Of a stretch of DNA of 64,000 nucleotides, positions 1 through 8,250 are shown in pieces. Source of the stretch: Zhihengliuella alba (lineage in GTDB: Bacteria; Actinomycetota; Actinomycetes; Actinomycetales; Micrococcaceae). A model generated the notes under the pieces. That model was given only the letters and a program-made list of their open reading frames with translations, did no database searches and was not told where the DNA came from. Numbering within the stretch: position 1 is the first letter of the stretch; every line of letters begins with the position of its first letter. The DNA lies in NCBI RefSeq assembly GCF_039538765.1, contig NZ_BAABCJ010000001.1:124001-188000 (forward strand). Reading direction: 5' to 3'. Position numbers and translations under genes: made by a program.

Positions 1-447
1 CACCGACTTCCGTTGTCGGCCGACGTCGTCCCCGTCGTCGCGATCCCGGACGTCGAGCTCTCCACCCGTGCCGCCCGTGGACTGCTGCCGGAGAGCGTCC
101 CGCACGCCGACGCGGCGGCGAACTCCGCCCGGGCCGGCCTGCTGATCCACGCGCTGACCACTGCGCCGGCCCTGCTGCACGAGGGCACCCGCGACTTCCT
201 GCACCAGGACTACCGGGCCGAGGCGATGCCGGAGTCGAGTCGGCTCATCGCCGCCCTGCGCGACGCCGGGCACGCGGCCACCGTCTCCGGGGCGGGGCCG
301 ACCGTGCTCGTCCTGGCGCACGGGACCGAACAGGCCGAGGAGCTGGCCGGGCGGGTCCGCGCGGGCGAGTTCGACGCCGGGTCCGGATCGTGGCGTGTGG
401 AGATTCCGGGCCTGAGCCCCTCGGGTGTTATGGTTGAGAGGCATTAG
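1..447 (+). CDS. thrB: Homoserine kinase, C-terminal part (5' end outside window)
   Basis: Homoserine kinase phosphorylates homoserine in threonine synthesis in the cytoplasm. The frame is open from base 1, so the start codon and the ATP-binding loop lie upstream of the window; a TTG at 13 is internal. The visible 148 residues match the GHMP-kinase C-terminal half: the segment with LSTRAARGLLPE, then a run of helices, then the glycine-rich motif SGAGPTVLVLA at about visible residues 96-106, typical of ThrB. It is followed directly by rho, the order known in Arthrobacter and relatives, where thrB usually closes a hom-thrC-thrB group. The product call is firm from the motif and the context. Confidence 0.9.
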   Translation, partial: HRLPLSADVVPVVAIPDVELSTRAARGLLPESVPHADAAANSARAGLLIHALTTAPALLHEGTRDFLHQDYRAEAMPESSRLIAALRDAGHAATVSGAGPTVLVLAHGTEQAEELAGRVRAGEFDAGSGSWRVEIPGLSPSGVMVERH

Positions 448-540
448 CGGCCAGATCATGCTGGCGATGCGAACGAGCATCGGTCTTCCATCCATGATTT
501 CCCTCCGGCCCAATGCGGCTCTCGCCGCCCAGACGTCCAG

Positions 541-557
541 GGGCATCCCCGATGCCC
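541..557 (+). terminator. Short perfect hairpin downstream of thrB
   Basis: A 7-bp perfect stem, GGGCATC paired with GATGCCC around a CCC loop, lies in the 281-bp gap between thrB and rho. A weaker 6-bp stem (CGATGC / GCATCG) is at 465-482. Neither has a U tract, so termination is only a guess; otherwise the gap holds the rho promoter and leader. Confidence 0.3.
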
Positions 558-636
558 GTCGACGGTGTTCAGTGCATTCGCCTCTGGCCGGACACGCGTG
601 AGTCCGAACGCCCATCGCGGCGTGTTCTCGACATAG

Positions 637-666
637 GTCAGGCACCACCATCTACGTGTGCCTGAC
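637..666 (+). promoter_or_regulatory. Inverted repeat in the rho leader
   Basis: GTCAGGCAC (637-645) pairs perfectly with GTGCCTGAC (658-666), a 9-bp stem with a 12-base loop, 63 bases before the chosen rho start. rho genes are often autoregulated through their leader, so this may be a leader structure or a regulator site; the sequence alone does not decide. Confidence 0.35.
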
Positions 667-728
667 GAGACACCATGACGCGGGCCAGATCTGACCTGAC
701 CCGCCCGACGAGGGAGAAGGAAACCTTC

Positions 729-3098
729 GTGACAGAAACCACGAGCCTCGAAGCAGGCGTGGAAAAGACATCCGCCAACAACACCGGCCTGGCCGGACTC
801 AAGCTGGCTCAGCTCCAGGCCCTGGGGTCGCAGCTCGGCATCACCGGCGCCCGCCGCATGCGCAAGTCGGACCTCGTGACGGCCATCGCCGACCATCAGC
901 GCGGCGGAGCCGTCGCCGACCGGTCGAAGAAGCCCGCCGATGCGTCCGCCGAGCAGCCGACCACCGAGCAGTCGACCACTGAACAGTCGAGCGCCGAGCA
1001 GTCGGGCGCCGAGGGTGCCGCCGGGACCAAGGCTCCGGCCAAGTCCCGGGCCACCAAGGCCGCGACGAAGCCGAAGGCCGCCGAGGCCGACGCACCCGCC
1101 GCCACGACGGGCTCCGACGACGACGCCGCCGAGGCCCCGGCCAAGCGCCCGAGCCGCGGACGCCGCAACCAGAAGGCCGCGGAGCCGCAGGCAGCGGCCG
1201 AGACGCCGGCCGTCGAGCCGGCGAAGGAGTCGGCTCCCCAGGAGCCGGCCGCCGAGCAGACCCCCGCCGACTCCGACGACGCGGCCGGCCGTGGCCGCCG
1301 CGGACGCCGGGGATCCCGCCGGGCCGAGGCCGCGCAGACCGATACCTCCGTCCAGTCCGAGGCCTCCGGCCAGTCCGATGACTCGGCACGCGCCGAGACC
1401 TCCGGCCAGACCCCGGACGATGCGAGCAACGGCCAGGCCAAGGAGACCTCGCAGGACGCCAAGAGCTCTGCCCGGAGCGACGGCTCCGAGAAGGCCGACG
1501 CCGGCTCCGAGCGGGAGTCCGCCCGCGACGAGAACAACGACGAGCAGGGCGATCGCGGCGGTCGCAACCGCCGTGGACGCAGCCGTCGCGGTCAGCGTGA
1601 CGACAGCGAGTCGGAGCAGCGCAATGACCAGCGCGGCAACGACCAGCGCAGCAACGATCAGCGCAGTAACGACCAGCGCAGCAACGACCAGCGCGCCGAG
1701 CCGGTCAAGCAGAACTCCGACCAGGGCGGCGACAACGGCGACCGGAACGACGACGATCGCGGCGACCGCCGCAACCGCCGGAACCGGAACCGGAACGAGC
1801 GCGGCGACCGCAACGACCGTTCGGATCGCAACGACCGCAACGACCGCAAGAACAACCGCAACGACCGCAACGAGCGTCGTCGCGGCCGCGGCCGGGGCAA
1901 CCAGCCCGAGGTCGACGAGACCGAGCTGACCGAGGACGACGTCCTCCTGCCGGTCGCGGGCATCCTCGACGTCCTCGACAACTACGCGTTCCTGCGGACC
2001 TCGGGCTACCTGCCCGGCTCCAACGACGTCTACCTCTCGCTGAACCAGGTCAAGAAGTACAACCTGCGCAAGGGCGACGCCGTCGTCGGCGCCATCCGCG
2101 CCCCGCGCGACGGCGAGAGCAACAACAACGCCGGCAACCAGCGCCAGAAGTTCAACGCCCTGGTGAAGCTCACCAGCATCAACGGCAAGGCTCCGGAGGA
2201 CAACAAGAGCCGCGTCGAGTTCAACAAGCTCGTGCCGCTCTACCCGCAGGAGCGCCTGCGCCTGGAGACGGACCCGAAGCTCGTCGGACCCCGCGTCATC
2301 GATCTGGTCGCCCCGATCGGCAAGGGCCAGCGCGGCCTGATCGTGTCCCCGCCCAAGGCCGGCAAGACGATGGTCCTGCAGTCCATCGCCAACGCGATCA
2401 CGCTGAACAACCCGGAAGTGCACCTCATGATGGTCCTCGTGGACGAGCGTCCCGAGGAAGTCACCGACATGCAGCGCTCGGTCAAGGGCGAGGTCATCGC
2501 CTCGACGTTCGACCGCCCGGCCGACGACCACACCACGGTCGCCGAGCTGGCCATCGAGCGGGCCAAGCGCCTCGTCGAGATGGGCATGGACGTCGTGGTG
2601 CTCCTCGACTCCATGACCCGCCTCGGTCGCGCGTACAACCTGTCCGCCCCGGCCTCGGGCCGCATCCTGTCCGGCGGTGTGGACTCGTCCGCGCTGTACC
2701 CGCCCAAGCGGTTCTTCGGCGCCGCCCGCAACATCGAGAACGGCGGCTCGCTGACCATCCTCGCCACCGCACTGGTGGAGACCGGGTCCAAGATGGACGA
2801 GGTCATCTTCGAGGAGTTCAAGGGCACCGGCAACATGGAGCTCCGCCTGTCCCGCAAGCTCGCGGACAAGCGCATCTTCCCGGCGGTCGACGTCAACGAG
2901 TCCGGCACGCGTCGCGAGGAGAACCTGCTCTCGCAGGACGAGGTCAAGATCATGTGGCGTCTGCGCCGCGTCCTCTCCGGCCTCGACACGCAGCAGGCCC
3001 TCGAGGTCCTGACCACCAAGATCCGGGAGACGCAGTCCAATGCGGAGTTCCTGATGACGGTCAGCAAGACCACGCTGGCCTCCAAGTCGGAGAACTAG
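729..3098 (+). CDS. rho: Transcription termination factor Rho with large polar insert
   Basis: Rho is the hexameric RNA-dependent ATPase that ends transcription. I chose GTG 729 (789 residues) because GAGGGAGAAGG at 710-720 is a fine ribosome binding site; an in-frame ATG at 675 has none. Order: Rho N-terminal SAP-like domain about residues 20-60; a disordered insert of roughly 340 residues, first Ala/Glu/Ser-rich, then Asn/Asp/Arg-rich with five NDQR repeats; the RNA-binding cold-shock-like domain about 405-480; RecA-type ATPase with Walker A PPKAGKT near 540, the conserved DERPEEVTDM, and the C-terminal ADKRIFPAVDVNESGTRREE segment. Escherichia coli Rho has 419 residues, so nearly half is extra. 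Large arginine-rich inserts are known in actinobacterial Rho, notably Micrococcus luteus. The ATPase core looks intact. Confidence 0.97.
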   Translation: MTETTSLEAGVEKTSANNTGLAGLKLAQLQALGSQLGITGARRMRKSDLVTAIADHQRGGAVADRSKKPADASAEQPTTEQSTTEQSSAEQSGAEGAAGTKAPAKSRATKAATKPKAAEADAPAATTGSDDDAAEAPAKRPSRGRRNQKAAEPQAAAETPAVEPAKESAPQEPAAEQTPADSDDAAGRGRRGRRGSRRAEAAQTDTSVQSEASGQSDDSARAETSGQTPDDASNGQAKETSQDAKSSARSDGSEKADAGSERESARDENNDEQGDRGGRNRRGRSRRGQRDDSESEQRNDQRGNDQRSNDQRSNDQRSNDQRAEPVKQNSDQGGDNGDRNDDDRGDRRNRRNRNRNERGDRNDRSDRNDRNDRKNNRNDRNERRRGRGRGNQPEVDETELTEDDVLLPVAGILDVLDNYAFLRTSGYLPGSNDVYLSLNQVKKYNLRKGDAVVGAIRAPRDGESNNNAGNQRQKFNALVKLTSINGKAPEDNKSRVEFNKLVPLYPQERLRLETDPKLVGPRVIDLVAPIGKGQRGLIVSPPKAGKTMVLQSIANAITLNNPEVHLMMVLVDERPEEVTDMQRSVKGEVIASTFDRPADDHTTVAELAIERAKRLVEMGMDVVVLLDSMTRLGRAYNLSAPASGRILSGGVDSSALYPPKRFFGAARNIENGGSLTILATALVETGSKMDEVIFEEFKGTGNMELRLSRKLADKRIFPAVDVNESGTRREENLLSQDEVKIMWRLRRVLSGLDTQQALEVLTTKIRETQSNAEFLMTVSKTTLASKSEN
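1623..1694 (+). repeat. Five tandem 15-bp repeats inside rho
   Basis: The unit AACGACCAGCGCAGC (with small changes) is repeated five times in frame, coding NDQR followed by Gly or Ser, the last copy lacking its fifth codon. A looser run of NDR/NER-type repeats follows at about 1735-1890. The array is coding and would expand or contract without shifting the frame. Confidence 0.9.
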
Positions 3099-3107
3099 CG
3101 ACGCAGC

Positions 3108-3149
3108 GCGCCCGGAGCCGCACCCCGCGCGGGGTGCGGCTCCGGGCGC
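3108..3149 (+). terminator. Strong hairpin terminator after rho
   Basis: A perfect 19-bp GC stem (3108-3126 with 3131-3149) closes on a GCGC loop nine bases after the rho stop. Only TT follows, so it lacks a proper U tract; such U-poor hairpins are common terminators in high-GC actinobacteria. Confidence 0.8.
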
Positions 3150-3230
3150 TTGCGCGTTAACGCCGTCGGGCCCGCCCTCCGGCCCGCCGGGGGCCGTCAG
3201 GGGCACGACGGCGGCCGCGCACCGACCGCA

Positions 3231-3236
3231 TACACT
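3231..3236 (+). promoter_or_regulatory. Candidate -10 box for prfA
   Basis: TACACT fits the actinobacterial TANNNT -10 pattern and lies between the rho hairpin and prfA. It would give a leader of about 70 bases. No clear -35 is seen. Confidence 0.4.
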
Positions 3237-3313
3237 AGACAGGCGCGCAGCCACGCGCCGGAGGCGCCGCCGCCAGAACCGCCGACGCCGGGCGAAACGG
3301 AAAGAAGTGAGTG

Positions 3314-4399
3314 ATGTTTGAGTCCGTCCAGGGCCTGCTCGACGAGCACGCCGAGCTGCAGAAGCAGCTGTCCGACCCCGCCGTCTACGCCGACCAGGCG
3401 AAGGCTCGCAAGCTGGGGCGGCGCAGCGCGCAGCTGAACGGCATCGTCGAGGCGCACAAGCGCTGGAAGCAGATCAGCGAGGACCTCGAGGCCGCGCGCA
3501 CCATGGCCGACGAGGATCCCGACTTCGCGGCCGAGGCCGAGGAGCTCGAGGCCGCGCTGCCGGCCGCCGAGGAGAAGCTGCGCCGCCTGCTGATCCCGCG
3601 CGACCCCAACGACGCGCGGGACGTGATCCTCGAGGTCAAGGGCGGCGAGGGCGGCGACGAGGCCGCGCTGTTCGCCGCGGACCTGCTGCGCATGTACACC
3701 CGCTACGCCGAGACCAAGGGCTGGAAGACCGAGCTGATCTCCTACACGGAGTCCGACCTCGGCGGCTACAAGGACGCCCAGGTGGCCATCAAGGGCGGCT
3801 CGAACGACCCGGCGGAGGGCGTCTACGCGCACCTGAAGTTCGAGGGCGGGGTCCACCGTGTCCAGCGCGTCCCCGTGACGGAGTCCCAGGGCCGGATCCA
3901 CACGTCCGCCGCGGGCGTCCTGGTCCTGCCCGAGGTCGACGAGCCGGAGGAGATCGACCTCCACCCGAACGACCTGAAGATCGACGTCTACCGGTCCTCG
4001 GGCCCGGGCGGCCAGTCCGTGAACACCACCGACTCGGCGGTGCGCATCACGCACCTGCCCACCGGGATCGTCGTCGCCATGCAGAACGAGAAGTCCCAGC
4101 TCCAGAACCGCGAGGCGGCGATGCGCGTCCTGCGCTCGCGCCTGCTCGCGCACCAGCAGGAGCAGATCGACGCCGAGAACTCCGCGGTGCGCGCCTCCCA
4201 GGTGCGCACCATGGACCGCTCCGAGCGCATCCGCACCTACAACTTCCCGGAGAACCGGATCGCCGACCACCGCACGGGGTACAAGGCGTACAACCTCGAC
4301 ACCGTCATGAACGGCGAGCTGGAGCCCGTGATCCAGTCCTGCATCGAGATGGACGAGGCCCAGCGCCTCGCGGCCATCGGCGACGAAGCGCAGAAGTAG
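3314..4399 (+). CDS. prfA: Peptide chain release factor 1
   Basis: RF1 recognises UAA and UAG stop codons and triggers release of the finished protein from the ribosome. The 361-residue length is normal. It carries the codon-recognition PxT motif as PVT in RVPVTESQGRIHTSAAG and the catalytic GGQ motif in SSGPGGQSVNTTDSAVRITH, whose glutamine is the substrate of the methyltransferase encoded next door. The ATG at 3314 follows GGAAAGAAG; a GTG one codon earlier is possible. prmC starts three bases after the stop, so the two are certainly one operon. Confidence 0.98.
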   Translation: MFESVQGLLDEHAELQKQLSDPAVYADQAKARKLGRRSAQLNGIVEAHKRWKQISEDLEAARTMADEDPDFAAEAEELEAALPAAEEKLRRLLIPRDPNDARDVILEVKGGEGGDEAALFAADLLRMYTRYAETKGWKTELISYTESDLGGYKDAQVAIKGGSNDPAEGVYAHLKFEGGVHRVQRVPVTESQGRIHTSAAGVLVLPEVDEPEEIDLHPNDLKIDVYRSSGPGGQSVNTTDSAVRITHLPTGIVVAMQNEKSQLQNREAAMRVLRSRLLAHQQEQIDAENSAVRASQVRTMDRSERIRTYNFPENRIADHRTGYKAYNLDTVMNGELEPVIQSCIEMDEAQRLAAIGDEAQK

Positions 4400-4402
4400 G
4401 CC

Positions 4403-5278
4403 GTGCCGGCACCGGGCCTGGACCCGTTCCTCGGGCACTGCGCCGAGCGCCTCGCCGCGGCCGGCGTGCCCTCGGCGCGGACCGATGCCGAGCTCCTGGC
4501 CGCGCACGTCCTCGGCGTGGGCCGCGGCCGGATCGGCGCGCTCCGACTCGCCGGCCACGTCCTCGCGGCCGACGACGCTGAGCGGATCGACGCGCTCGTC
4601 GACGAGCGGGCGGCCCGCGTGCCGCTGCAGCACCTGACCGGGGTCGCGTACTTCCGTCACCTCGAACTGCGCGTGGGCCCCGGCGTCTTCGTCCCGCGAC
4701 CCGAGACGGAGGAGCTCGCCGGCCTGGCGATCGAGGCCGCCGCCGCCGTCATCGAGCGGCGGGGGAGCGCCGTCGTCGTCGATCTCGGCACGGGCTCCGG
4801 TGCGGTCGCAGCCGCCGTGGCCTCCGAGCTGCCCGCGGCGCGCGTCCACGCGGTCGAGCTCAGCGAGCACGCCGCGGCCTGGGCCGAGCAGAACCTCGCC
4901 CCGCACGGCGTCGAGCTGCGTCTCGGCGACCTCCGCACGGCCTTCGGCGACCTCGACGGCTCGGTCGACGTCGTCGTCTCCAACCCGCCCTACATCCCCG
5001 ACGGCGCCGTGCCCGTGGACCCCGAGGTGCGCGAGCACGACCCCTCGCTCGCCCTCTACGGCGGCGGCGCCGACGGCATGGAGCTGCCCCGGGCCGTCGA
5101 GCGCACGGCGGCCCGCCTCCTCGTGCCCGGCGGCTTCGTCGCGCTCGAGCACGCGGAGGTGCAGGAGGCCGCCATGCAGGACATGTTCCGCGCGGCCGGG
5201 GCCTGGACCTCGGTCGCCGGGCACCGCGATCTCACCGGGAGGCCGCGCTGCACGTCGGCCGTCCGCCGGGACGCCTGA
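4403..5278 (+). CDS. prmC: Release factor glutamine methyltransferase
   Basis: PrmC (HemK) uses S-adenosylmethionine to methylate the GGQ glutamine of release factors. The 291-residue protein has an N-terminal helical domain (about 1-80), then the Rossmann methyltransferase fold with DLGTGSGAVAAAVA (SAM binding, about residues 117-130) and the diagnostic NPPYIPDGAVP active-site motif at about 194-204. The GTG start lies only three bases after prfA, giving translational coupling to its substrate gene. Length and motifs are complete. Confidence 0.96.
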   Translation: MPAPGLDPFLGHCAERLAAAGVPSARTDAELLAAHVLGVGRGRIGALRLAGHVLAADDAERIDALVDERAARVPLQHLTGVAYFRHLELRVGPGVFVPRPETEELAGLAIEAAAAVIERRGSAVVVDLGTGSGAVAAAVASELPAARVHAVELSEHAAAWAEQNLAPHGVELRLGDLRTAFGDLDGSVDVVVSNPPYIPDGAVPVDPEVREHDPSLALYGGGADGMELPRAVERTAARLLVPGGFVALEHAEVQEAAMQDMFRAAGAWTSVAGHRDLTGRPRCTSAVRRDA

Positions 5279-5332
5279 ATCGAGCCCCGCGGTTCCCGGG
5301 GATCGCCGGGAGAACGTGCGAGAATGCATCTC

Positions 5333-6136
5333 GTGACTTCACGATTCGACTGCCAGGACGCCGCTGACCGCACCGCAGGTCTGGACGCCGCCCGGGAGGC
5401 CCTCGCGGCCCGACAGTGCGTCGTACTCCCCACGGACACCGTCTACGGCATCGCGGCCGACGCCTTCTCCCCGCAGGCCGTCGCCACCCTGCTGGCGGCC
5501 AAGGGCCGCGGCCGGACCATGCCCCCGCCGGTGCTCATCCCGCGGCCGGAGACGCTGGACGGCCTGGCCACCGACGTGCCGGACGCCGCCCGGAAGCTCG
5601 CCGCCGAGTTCTGGCCCGGTGCGCTGACCATGATCCTCCACGCCCAGCCGTCCCTGACCTGGGACCTCGGCGAGACCAAGGGGACGGTCGCCCTCCGCAT
5701 GCCGGACGACGAGGTCGCGCTCGAGCTGCTCCGCGCCGTCGGCCCGCTCGCGGTCTCCTCCGCCAACCGATCCGGGAAGCCGGCGGCGGCGAGCATCGAC
5801 GAGGCCGAGGACCAGCTCGGCGAGGCCGTCGCCGTCTACCTCGGGGACGGGGAGCGCCGCCCGGGCGGGCAGGACGCGCTGCCGTCCACCATCGTCGACT
5901 TCACGGGCGAGGTTCCCGCCGTCGTCCGCCAGGGCGCGATCGACCTCGACGACCTCCGCCGCGTCGTCCCGGAGCTCCTCGGCCTCGGAGAGAAGCCCGC
6001 CGGAGCCGCGGACGCGGACGTCGAGCACGGGGACGCGCCCGCGAGCGACGCCGACGGCTCGGGCCCAGCGGTGCCGGAGAGCACTGTCCCGGCCGACGAC
6101 GCCGATGCGGGCGCGCCCGAGACGACGGAACGGTAG
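5333..6136 (+). CDS. tsaC: L-threonylcarbamoyladenylate synthase (TsaC/Sua5 family)
   Basis: This enzyme makes threonylcarbamoyl-AMP from threonine, bicarbonate and ATP, the first step of the t6A modification of tRNAs. The YrdC-type domain fills residues 10-210, with VLPTDTVYGIAADAFS near the start and AVSSANRSGKPAA in the middle. I place the start at GTG 5333 (267 residues), since VTSRFDCQDA lines up with the usual N-terminus of relatives; an in-frame ATG at 5324 would overlap a possible -10 (GAGAAT, 5320-5325) seven bases ahead, suggesting a leaderless message. The last 50 residues are an acidic Ala/Asp/Glu-rich tail without recognisable function. wecA follows at 11 bases. Confidence 0.93.
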   Translation: MTSRFDCQDAADRTAGLDAAREALAARQCVVLPTDTVYGIAADAFSPQAVATLLAAKGRGRTMPPPVLIPRPETLDGLATDVPDAARKLAAEFWPGALTMILHAQPSLTWDLGETKGTVALRMPDDEVALELLRAVGPLAVSSANRSGKPAAASIDEAEDQLGEAVAVYLGDGERRPGGQDALPSTIVDFTGEVPAVVRQGAIDLDDLRRVVPELLGLGEKPAGAADADVEHGDAPASDADGSGPAVPESTVPADDADAGAPETTER

Positions 6137-6147
6137 ACCGGCCCCGC

Positions 6148-7323
6148 ATGTCCTCATACCTCGTCCTGATCGCGCTCTCGTTCGTGACGGCGTTCGCGCT
6201 GACGCCGCTCGTCAGGCGCATCGGGCTCCGGATCGGCGCAGCGTCGTCGATCAGGGACCGCGACGTGCACAGCGTCCCGATCCCCAAGCTCGGCGGGGTC
6301 GCCATGATCATCGCCATCCTGGTCGGCCTCGGGGTCGCCTCGCGGATGGACTTCCTGCAGGGCTCGTTCGCGGACCCGCGTCCGGCGGTCGGCGTCCTCG
6401 TCGGCGCCCTGCTGGCCCTGGTGCTGGGCATCGTGGACGACCTGCTGGACCTGCGCTGGTACGTCCAGCTCATCGGGCAGGTCAGCATCGGCACGGTGGT
6501 GGCGTTCTCGGGCATCCGCCTGGAGGCGATGCCCGTCGGGTGGATCGGCGTGCAGTCGGGTCCGCTGCAGTTCGCGCTCACGGTGTTCCTGATCGTCCTG
6601 ACCATGAACGCCATCAACTTCGTCGACGGCCTGGACGGGCTCGCGGCCGGCGTCGCGGTCATCGGCGCCACGGCCTTCTTCATCTACTGCTACACCCTGG
6701 CCCGCACCATCAACCAGTACGACCACTCGAACTTCGCGGCCATGCTGATGGCGTTGCTGCTCGGCGCCTGCCTGGGCTTCCTGCCGCACAACTTCAACCC
6801 CGCGAAGATCTTCATGGGGGAGTCCGGCGCCCTCATCATCGGCCTGATGATGTCCGTCGCGGCGATCATGGTGACCGCCGACGTCGGCGCCCAGGAGGGC
6901 TACCGCTTCCGCAACGTCCCCGCCTACATGCCGATCATCCTCCCGGTCGCGGTGATCCTGCTCCCGCTGCTCGACTTCGCCCTGGCGGTCATCCGGCGCA
7001 CCGCGCACGGCCGTTCGCCGTTCTCCGCGGACCGCGGGCATCTCCACCACAAACTCGTCGACGGCGGCTACACGCAGCGTCAGGCCGTCCTGGTCCTCTA
7101 CCTCTGGTCGGCGATCGTGGCCTTCGGGTCCGTGGCGTTCATCTTCCGCATGTTCGACTGGCAGACCATCGTCGCCGTCGACCTGCTGCTCGCCGTGGGG
7201 GCCGCCTACCTGACGATGCGCCCGTGGCTGCGCCGCGGCGTGGCGCAGAGGCGCCACGCCGCCGGCCTCGACCGGCCCCAGCACCCGACGCGCCCCGAGA
7301 CCCCGGACGACGCCGACGGCTGA
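6148..7323 (+). CDS. wecA: Undecaprenyl-phosphate N-acetylglucosaminyl 1-phosphate transferase
   Basis: An integral membrane enzyme of the MraY/WecA family, moving a sugar 1-phosphate (GlcNAc-1-P in this subfamily) to the polyprenyl-phosphate carrier, the first step of wall teichoic acid, arabinogalactan or O-antigen-like linkage units. The 391 residues include about ten to eleven membrane segments and the family motifs: the aspartate pair in GIVDDLLDLRW, NFVDGLDGLAAG, and the histidine motif GHLHHKLVDGGY. It lies between tsaC and the atp operon, its standard place in Micrococcales. The C-terminal 25 residues are polar and cytoplasmic. Subfamily substrate is inferred, not seen. Confidence 0.92.
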   Translation: MSSYLVLIALSFVTAFALTPLVRRIGLRIGAASSIRDRDVHSVPIPKLGGVAMIIAILVGLGVASRMDFLQGSFADPRPAVGVLVGALLALVLGIVDDLLDLRWYVQLIGQVSIGTVVAFSGIRLEAMPVGWIGVQSGPLQFALTVFLIVLTMNAINFVDGLDGLAAGVAVIGATAFFIYCYTLARTINQYDHSNFAAMLMALLLGACLGFLPHNFNPAKIFMGESGALIIGLMMSVAAIMVTADVGAQEGYRFRNVPAYMPIILPVAVILLPLLDFALAVIRRTAHGRSPFSADRGHLHHKLVDGGYTQRQAVLVLYLWSAIVAFGSVAFIFRMFDWQTIVAVDLLLAVGAAYLTMRPWLRRGVAQRRHAAGLDRPQHPTRPETPDDADG

Positions 7324-7353
7324 CCGGGCGCGCGCCGGATGCTCTACGTACTG

Positions 7354-7359
7354 TAGAAT
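7354..7359 (+). promoter_or_regulatory. Candidate -10 box for the atp operon
   Basis: TAGAAT sits in the 120-bp gap before atpI, next to the palindrome TACGTA (7345-7350). Transcription would begin near 7366 and give a leader of about 78 bases to the ATG at 7444. No convincing -35 was found. Confidence 0.45.
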
Positions 7360-7443
7360 TGATCCGGTGCCGTGCGGCGGGCCACTCGGGCCGCCACTCT
7401 CCGCACCAGACTTCTCCGCCAGGACCAGACCGACGGGACGTAC

Positions 7444-7926
7444 ATGGGCAGGACCGCTCCGCAGCAGCACGGCGTGCACATGCAGCGCGCGGCAGGGGAG
7501 ACCCCGCAGCCGTGGCTGAAGCTGCTGCGCGTCTGCTCGATCGCCTCGGCGGGGATCGCCCTCGTGCTGGCCGCGGCGGGCGCCATCGCCGCCGGCGGCG
7601 AGGCCGCGCTCAGCGCCGTGGGCGCCGTCGCGCTCGTCCTCGTCTTCTTCGGGATCACTCTGCTGATCGGCCACGTGGTCGGGCGCCGCAACCCCCGGGC
7701 CGCCCTGGGCGCCTTCATGTTCGGCTACCTCATCAAGGTGGTCGGATTCGGCGCGGTGGTGTTCCTCCTCGGTGCCCCCGCCTGGCTCGACCGGCTGTGG
7801 TTCCTCATCGGCGGCGTCGCCGGCGTGGTCGTGTGGCAGGCGACGGAACTGACCGTCTTCGCGCGATTCCGCTTCCAGCTCTACGACGACGAGTCCGCTC
7901 CGGCGGACGGAGGGGACCGAGGATGA
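7444..7926 (+). CDS. atpI: ATP synthase subunit I-like membrane protein
   Basis: A 160-residue protein with four predicted membrane segments (about residues 25-45, 54-76, 84-112 and 116-136), fitting the ATP synthase I family that precedes atpB in many bacteria. AtpI is thought to help assemble the c-ring, and a Mg or Ca transport role has been proposed. The start is uncertain: ATG 7444 has a weak ACGGGA site, ATG 7480 would trim 12 residues, and a GTG at 7372 would add 24. The stop overlaps the next start as ATGA, so the small protein downstream is translationally coupled. Confidence 0.75.
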   Translation: MGRTAPQQHGVHMQRAAGETPQPWLKLLRVCSIASAGIALVLAAAGAIAAGGEAALSAVGAVALVLVFFGITLLIGHVVGRRNPRAALGAFMFGYLIKVVGFGAVVFLLGAPAWLDRLWFLIGGVAGVVVWQATELTVFARFRFQLYDDESAPADGGDRG

Positions 7927-8171
7927 AGGACAACCGTCTGGTCCAGCGCGAGCCGACCAACGGCTCGTGGACCCGCGAATTCATCAACTACGGCGTTGGC
8001 GGGCTGCTGGCCTTCGGTTTGATAGGCTGGGGCTTGGATTTCTTGCTGCAAACTCGCTGGATCTGGATCGCCGGTGCCCTCCTGGGTGCCGTGGCTGGAT
8101 GCCTGCTGGCGAACGAGCACCGCAAGGCCTACCGGCAGCGCCAAGACCGCGGCGACACCGCCTCCCAATGA
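7923..8171 (+). CDS. atpZ: AtpZ/AtpI-family small membrane protein
   Basis: An 82-residue protein with two membrane hairpin segments (about 22-40 and 45-64) around WGLDFLLQTRWIWIAGALLG, the pattern of the ATPase gene 1 family (AtpZ). It is joined to the preceding gene by a 4-base ATGA overlap and lies 79 bases before atpB. AtpZ proteins accompany F1Fo operons and assist Fo assembly or ion supply. Its C-terminal 18 residues are charged and likely cytoplasmic. Family assignment comes from size, topology and place; the symbol is less certain than the family. Confidence 0.75.
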   Translation: MKDNRLVQREPTNGSWTREFINYGVGGLLAFGLIGWGLDFLLQTRWIWIAGALLGAVAGCLLANEHRKAYRQRQDRGDTASQ

Positions 8172-8250
8172 CTTCACGAAGTACACGTCCGTGCGATCAC
8201 CCGACGGACACTGATATGCCCAAAGACGGACACTGCAGAGAGGAAACGCG

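Noticed and set aside
1623..1694. CRISPR-like array
   Set aside because: Direct repeats without spacers, inside the rho reading frame.
456..3254. A 932-residue open frame opposite rho
   Set aside because: Composition is what the rho codons give in antisense at high GC; it spans the rho terminator and has no start signal or recognisable domain.
3197..5329. A 710-residue open frame opposite prfA and prmC
   Set aside because: Shadow of two clear genes; crosses their junction and has no motif.
7367..7443. Leaderless GTG upstream reading frame before atpI
   Set aside because: GTG 7367 is seven bases after TAGAAT but out of frame with atpI and gives a composition unlike a protein; kept only as a promoter call.
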